A DNA stretch of 64,000 nt. Source: an uncultured Oscillospiraceae bacterium. Lineage in GTDB: Bacteria; Bacillota; Clostridia; Oscillospirales; Oscillospiraceae. Position 1 is the first letter of the stretch. Each line of letters opens with the position of its first letter. Below the pieces are notes generated by a model. The model did no database searches and was not told the DNA's origin. It saw only the letters and a program-made list of their open reading frames with translations. The stretch lies in assembly GCA_910587395.1 (NCBI GenBank), contig CAJULJ010000001.1:109276-173275 (forward strand), given 5' to 3'. The position numbers and the translations under genes were made by a program. Below are positions 59,097 through 64,000 of this stretch, piece after piece.

Positions 59097-60380
59097 ATGG
59101 CCAATCAATTTATCGACACCGCCCGCATCACCGTCCGGGCGGGGGCAGGGGGCAATGGCGTGGTGGCCTTCCACAGGGAGAAGTACGTGGCCTCCGGCGG
59201 CCCCGACGGCGGGGACGGCGGGCGCGGCGGGGACATCGTCCTGCGGGTGGACCCTCACATGTCCACTTTGATGGACTTCCGCTACAAGCGCAAATACACC
59301 GCGGAAAACGGCAAGGACGGCCAGGGCAAGCGCTGCTCCGGCAAGGACGGGAACGATTTGGTGATACGGGTCCCCAAGGGCACCGTGGTCCGGGATCTGG
59401 AAACGAAAGAGATTATCTGCGACATGTCCGGCGGGGAGGATTTTGTGCTGGCCCGGGGCGGAAACGGCGGCTGGGGCAACCAGCACTTCGCCACCCCCAC
59501 CCGGCAGGCCCCCCGGTTTGCCAAGGCGGGACTGCCGGGGCAGTACCGGGAAGTCCTGCTGGAATTAAAGCTGCTGGCGGACGTGGGGCTGGTGGGCTTT
59601 CCCAACGTGGGCAAGTCCACCCTGCTCAGCGTGGTGACCAGGGCACAGCCCAAAATCGCCAACTACCATTTCACCACCCTCTCCCCCAACCTGGGCGTGG
59701 TGGCCGTGGACGAGGGGACCTCTTTCGTGCTGGCCGACATTCCCGGGATCATTGAGGGCGCGGCGGACGGCGCGGGCCTGGGCCACGACTTCCTGCGGCA
59801 TGTGGACCGCTGCCGGCTGTTGATCCATGTGGTGGACGTGTCCGGCTCCGAAGGGCGCGACCCAGTGGAGGATTTCGACGCCATCTGTGAGGAGCTCCAG
59901 CGGTGGTCCCCGGAGCTGGCCTCCCGGCGGATGCTGGTGGCCGCCAACAAGGTGGACATCATGGAGGACCCTGGACTTTTGGCGAAGCTGCGCGCCCATG
60001 TGGAGGACAAGGGGTGCCCTCTGTTTGAGCTGTCCGCCGCCACCCACCAGGGAACCCGGGAGCTGATGTACGCGGCGGCGGCGGAGCTGTCCACCCTGCC
60101 CCCGGTGATTGTGTACGAGCCCACTTACGTGGAGCGGCCTCCCGAGGTGGATACCTCCGAATCTCTGGAGATTGAACGGGACGAGGACGGCACCTGGCTG
60201 GTGGACGGGCCCTGGCTGCGCCAGCTGATGGCGAATGTGAACTTCTCCGACTACGAGAGCCGCAACTGGTTCGAGCGGCGGCTGCGGGACGCGGGAGTGT
60301 ACCAGCAGCTGGAGGACCTGGGCGTGCAGGACGGGGACGCGGTGTGCCTGTACAATCTGGAGTTTGAGTACCAGAGATAA
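59097..60380 (+). CDS. obgE: GTPase Obg
   Basis: Obg is an essential GTPase in ribosome assembly and stress control. The 427-residue protein has the Gly-rich Obg fold (residues 1-158, GAGGNGVVAFHREKYVASGG), the G domain with G1 GFPNVGKSTLLS near 168, DIPGIIEGA near 213 and NKVDIM near 283, and a C-terminal OCT domain with a VDGPWLRQLMANVNF segment. It follows rplU-prp-rpmA as in many Firmicutes. Confidence 0.97.
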   Translation: MANQFIDTARITVRAGAGGNGVVAFHREKYVASGGPDGGDGGRGGDIVLRVDPHMSTLMDFRYKRKYTAENGKDGQGKRCSGKDGNDLVIRVPKGTVVRDLETKEIICDMSGGEDFVLARGGNGGWGNQHFATPTRQAPRFAKAGLPGQYREVLLELKLLADVGLVGFPNVGKSTLLSVVTRAQPKIANYHFTTLSPNLGVVAVDEGTSFVLADIPGIIEGAADGAGLGHDFLRHVDRCRLLIHVVDVSGSEGRDPVEDFDAICEELQRWSPELASRRMLVAANKVDIMEDPGLLAKLRAHVEDKGCPLFELSAATHQGTRELMYAAAAELSTLPPVIVYEPTYVERPPEVDTSESLEIERDEDGTWLVDGPWLRQLMANVNFSDYESRNWFERRLRDAGVYQQLEDLGVQDGDAVCLYNLEFEYQR

Positions 60381-60449
60381 AAAGGCCGTCCCTCCGGCAG
60401 CGGCCGGGGGCTGAACGCGGGAATTATAGCTACGACGGCGCAGCAGGGA

Positions 60450-60483
60450 GCGGCCCCCGGTAAAAACCGGGGGCCGCCCATTT
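60450..60483 (+). terminator. Hairpin after obgE
   Basis: GCGGCCCCCGG (60450-60460), loop TAAAAA, CCGGGGGCCGC (60467-60477), then CCATTT. The stem is very stable but the T-tract is poor. Confidence 0.65.
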
Positions 60484-60536
60484 CAGAAGGTAGATTCAAT
60501 CATGCAATATCAGAGAATCAAGAGAATCAAAGACGG

Positions 60537-60740
60537 TTAAAGGGCAAGGAAAACAGTGACCAAGACTTTTCCTATAGGTTCTCCCAGACAGTGCGCTACG
60601 GTTGCCGCACTCGAAACGTCTTTGATACGCTTATCCATGTAATTGAAAGTGTCGCGTGAACCTGGAGCAACGGATTTTACAACACCCTTCACGATGCCAT
60701 ATCCCATACCCGCCAATAACTCCATAACATCCTGTGTCAT
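60537..60740 (-). CDS. Small hypothetical protein
   Basis: The 67-residue protein (MELLAGMGYGIVKGVVKSVA start, end IGKVLVTVFLAL) has a hydrophobic glycine-rich N-terminus and C-terminus and could be membrane-associated. A GGAGG ribosome site supports the ATG at 60740. No family recognised. An AT-rich gap follows upstream. Confidence 0.6.
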   Translation of the reverse strand: MTQDVMELLAGMGYGIVKGVVKSVAPGSRDTFNYMDKRIKDVSSAATVAHCLGEPIGKVLVTVFLAL

Positions 60741-60912
60741 TGTACTGGCCTCCTTTTAAGGTCCCGGCACGATTGACTACCTCCTATAATTTTATTATAC
60801 AACAATTTTTTTATCATTACTAGCGCAATTTGGAAAATCTCTGTCGAAAAAGAAGCCTGTAAACCGGCATTTGGCGATCCTTTTTGCAGAAAATAAATGG
60901 AGGAATGATAAA

Positions 60913-61326
60913 CTACTTTTTGTTTGGTTTTCTTTTGATTCTCAGCAGTCTGATAAAATCATCAAATAGAGTGGTGTCCCTTGGCTCAAACATGAGCCAT
61001 TTCCCATCGTGATAAGTTTGAGCTTCATCATAAGTCCTTTGAACTTCTTTTGAATAATCAGTTCTTTCTGTCTCAAATTTCAGCCTTTCGTCTTTCCCCA
61101 AGATAATCATAAAGCCCACGCAGTTTTCTCTTGCATATAATGCGCATAGCGTTTTGCCGCCCCGGCGGTATTTATATTCATATTTCCATGCTTTGCCGCC
61201 CTTATTCCAGGAGCGGTCCATGTCATATTTTTCCTGGATTAAAGTGTCTAATTTATTCCAAATATCGTGTAGTGATTCTCCGACTAAAATTGTCATCTCT
61301 TCCGCGGTGGGCAAGATATCGAGCAT
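60913..61326 (-). CDS. DUF3788 family protein
   Basis: The 137-residue protein has the DUF3788 pattern: WKYEYKYRRGGKTLCALYAR followed by CVGFMIILGKDERLKFE and, at the end, KWLMFEPRDTTLFDDFIRLL. It is a cytosolic protein of unknown function, common in Firmicutes. Its base composition is lower in GC than the neighbours. It stands alone. Confidence 0.82.
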   Translation of the reverse strand: MLDILPTAEEMTILVGESLHDIWNKLDTLIQEKYDMDRSWNKGGKAWKYEYKYRRGGKTLCALYARENCVGFMIILGKDERLKFETERTDYSKEVQRTYDEAQTYHDGKWLMFEPRDTTLFDDFIRLLRIKRKPNKK

Positions 61327-61429
61327 GATAGCCTCCTATATCAAATTAGATTTTCAAGTTTGCCGGTGAAGTGGTTTTCAGCGGAAAATACTGCTGGAAA
61401 GCAGATTGCTTTTCGACGGGCTCTGCGGC

Positions 61430-61822
61430 TTAAACATGCGGCTTTTCCTGAAAAAACTCGATTTCTTCCCCAATCGGCCCGACGCAAAAAGCGATTCTGG
61501 CGGAGAGCGGAGGATTGGAAGGGATCACGATGTCCTTTGGCTGAATAAATACGCTGTACCCGGCTTCCCTGACAACAGCGGCGCACCGGTCCACATCGTC
61601 AGTGGCCAGGGCGACGTGCCGGATGGTTCCCTTGGCGGAGGCGCCGTCCCCATTGGTGAAAATTTCGATCAGGCCTGAGCCGGTGTCTAGCATTAGGCCG
61701 TCCTCCCACCGGCGGGCGATGGGAAGGCCCAGCAGCTCGTGGTAAAATTCCATGACCCTTTCAAGCTGCCCTGTGGTGCATTTCATACTGAAATGGTGGA
61801 TTCCCTTTATCAATTGTCCCAT
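61430..61822 (-). CDS. VOC-family (glyoxalase-like) protein
   Basis: The 130-residue protein has the vicinal-oxygen-chelate fold: GIHHFSMKCTTGQLERVMEF (metal ligand H near residue 9-10), MLDTGSGLIEIF near 44-55, RHVALATDD near 68, and IGEEIEFFQ near 117. Such proteins include lactoylglutathione lyase and methylmalonyl-CoA epimerase. The substrate is unknown. It lies 10 nt after the ClC channel gene in the same operon. A GGAGG site precedes the ATG at 61822. Confidence 0.85.
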   Translation of the reverse strand: MGQLIKGIHHFSMKCTTGQLERVMEFYHELLGLPIARRWEDGLMLDTGSGLIEIFTNGDGASAKGTIRHVALATDDVDRCAAVVREAGYSVFIQPKDIVIPSNPPLSARIAFCVGPIGEEIEFFQEKPHV

Positions 61823-61832
61823 GACTTCCTCC

Positions 61833-63095
61833 TTAATGCGCGTGTTCGCTGATCCGCCGGGCCTCCAGCTTGGAATAGATCATTCTTTGACTGGAGTACA
61901 GGGAGTAATTTCCGCTGAGCAGGAAGCTGAGAGAGCAGGCCAGGGCGAAAAACAGCAGTCCTCCCCCGCCGAACAGCTCGATGGCAAGGAAAATGGAGGC
62001 CAGCGGGCAGTTCACCACGCCGCAGAACAGGGCGATCATGGAGACCGCCGCTCCGAAGGCCGGGTCCAGCCCCAGCATCGGCCCCACGGCGCAGCCGAAG
62101 GTGGAGCCGATGAACAGGGTGGGCACGATCTCCCCGCCCCGGAAGCCCGCGCCCAGGGTCACGGCGGTGAATATCATTTTCAGCGCGAATGCCCAAGGAA
62201 CTCGGACCTCCCCCTCCAGCGCCAGCTCAATGACGCCGCCGCCTGCGCCGTTGTAGTCGCCGCTGCCCTCCACCAGCGTGAGGGCAATGACCAGCGCCCC
62301 GCCCGCCAGCGCCCGCAGGTACTGGTTGGGGATGTACTTTTTATAGAGGTGCCCGGCCCCGTGCATCAGCACGCAGAAGGCGATGGACATCAGCGCCGCC
62401 AGAATGGCCAGCGCCCCGCATTGGAACAGCGCCGCCGGCCCCACCTCCGGCACGCCCAGCAGATGGTACGCCTCGGCGGGCAGACCCAGGCAGCGCGGAA
62501 TGGCGTCGGCCACCAGCGCGGACAGCAGGCAGGGAAACAGGGCGGAATAGTGCATATGCCCGACGTTGATTACCTCCAGGCTGAACACGGTGGCGGTGAC
62601 CGGGGTGCCGAACAGGGCGGAAAACAGCCCCGCCATGCCGCACTGGATGATGGTGTTGACGCTGCGCTCCCCCAGGTGGAGCAGCCGTCCGATGCCGGCG
62701 GAGATGCTGCTGCCGATCTGGAGGGCGGCCCCCTCCCGTCCGGCGCTGCCGCCGGTCAGGTGGGTGAGCGCCGAGCCCAAAAAAATCAGCGGAGCCAGCC
62801 GTACCGGCGGCCGGTCGCCCCCCCGGACGCTGGCGATGATCTGATTGGTGCCGGTGTCATGCTCCAGGCCCGCCGTGCGGTAGGACCACACAATGACCAG
62901 TCCCGCGATGGGCATGCAGAACAGCAGCCAGGGATGGGCGGTCCGGAGCGCGGTGGCCTGGGCCACGCACCAGGTGAACGCCGCCCCGGCCAGACCGCAG
63001 GCGACGCCCGTCAGCCCCGCTAGCAGCAGCCACTCCCCCAGGGCCCGGGCGGAGGGCACAGCGGCCAGCAGCCGCGTTTTAAGCGCTTCCTTCAT
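61833..63095 (-). CDS. ClC-type chloride channel/transporter
   Basis: The 420-residue membrane protein has the ClC hallmarks: GGSAGREGAALQIGSSI (the gating-glutamate motif GxEGP-like, with E in GREGA) near residue 140, and GAGFRGGEIVPTLFIGSTFG (GxFxP-like region) near 317. About 10-12 hydrophobic spans are present. It moves anions, probably chloride with or without proton exchange. The ATG at 63095 follows GGAAGAGG. Whether it is a fluoride-type ClC cannot be decided by eye. Confidence 0.88.
   Translation of the reverse strand: MKEALKTRLLAAVPSARALGEWLLLAGLTGVACGLAGAAFTWCVAQATALRTAHPWLLFCMPIAGLVIVWSYRTAGLEHDTGTNQIIASVRGGDRPPVRLAPLIFLGSALTHLTGGSAGREGAALQIGSSISAGIGRLLHLGERSVNTIIQCGMAGLFSALFGTPVTATVFSLEVINVGHMHYSALFPCLLSALVADAIPRCLGLPAEAYHLLGVPEVGPAALFQCGALAILAALMSIAFCVLMHGAGHLYKKYIPNQYLRALAGGALVIALTLVEGSGDYNGAGGGVIELALEGEVRVPWAFALKMIFTAVTLGAGFRGGEIVPTLFIGSTFGCAVGPMLGLDPAFGAAVSMIALFCGVVNCPLASIFLAIELFGGGGLLFFALACSLSFLLSGNYSLYSSQRMIYSKLEARRISEHAH

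Positions 63096-64000
<905 letters not shown>

Noticed and set aside
60497..60540. A 12-codon frame MQYQRIKRIKDG
   Set aside because: Too short, no clear ribosome site and it overlaps a minus-strand gene end.

Overview
The window is about 64 kb of chromosome from a GC-rich Firmicute. It is most likely a butyrate-producing member of the Oscillospirales (Flavonifractor, Pseudoflavonifractor or Intestinimonas type). The evidence is a dnaA-dnaN-yaaA-recF-remB-gyrB-gyrA cluster, rpmH-rnpA-yidD-yidC-jag, Noc plus ParA/ParB with five identical Firmicute-type parS sites, a thiolase next to a butyryl-CoA:acetate CoA-transferase, and near-consensus sigma-A promoters throughout. The genus is an inference. 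No rRNA, tRNA or CRISPR was seen.

Layout. 0-2 kb (minus): YtrA-type GntR regulator, ABC ATPase and a permease cut by the left edge. 2-9.4 kb (plus): HD protein, prs, pth, mfd and a PrsA-like lipoprotein foldase. 9.4-12.3 kb: a yybP-ykoY-type riboswitch with an overlapping terminator ahead of a P-type cation ATPase. 12.3-15 kb: thiolase and butyryl-CoA:acetate CoA-transferase behind a palindromic operator. 15-20 kb: AraC regulator, ECF sigma with a membrane partner, tadA, xpt and a YitT protein. 19.7-25.7 kb: noc, parA, parB, a membrane coiled-coil gene overlapping parB and carrying a parS inside its reading frame, and serS. 25.6-33 kb: a structured intergenic element, rsmG, a MinD-like ATPase, a methylglyoxal-synthase-like protein with altered catalytic residues, hisS, a second ECF sigma/anti-sigma pair and aspS. 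33-34.6 kb: small AT-rich genes and rnhA. 34.6-44.6 kb (minus): the gyrA to dnaA replication cluster, with a probable origin between dnaN and dnaA. 45-50.4 kb (plus): rpmH to jag, an MBL hydrolase and hemZ.

50.46-56.57 kb is a roughly 6.1-kb integrated element of the Tn4451 mobilizable-transposon kind. It has a large serine recombinase (TnpX-like), TnpW-like, MobC-like and TnpV-like genes, related inverted ends, oriT-like hairpins and three unfamiliar cargo genes. It is inserted inside the hemZ terminator hairpin, whose two 15-nt arms now flank it. 56.6-64 kb holds a lipoprotein, an XRE regulator with tandem operators, rplU-prp-rpmA, obgE, several small genes, a VOC protein with a ClC channel, and the start of gap.

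The noc-parAB-rsmG block lies on the gyrA side of dnaA, not downstream of jag as in Bacillus, and mnmE/mnmG are absent from the usual place, so the origin region is rearranged. The least described parts are the mobile-element cargo, the parB-coupled membrane protein, the structured 25.7-kb element and the MgsA-like protein.
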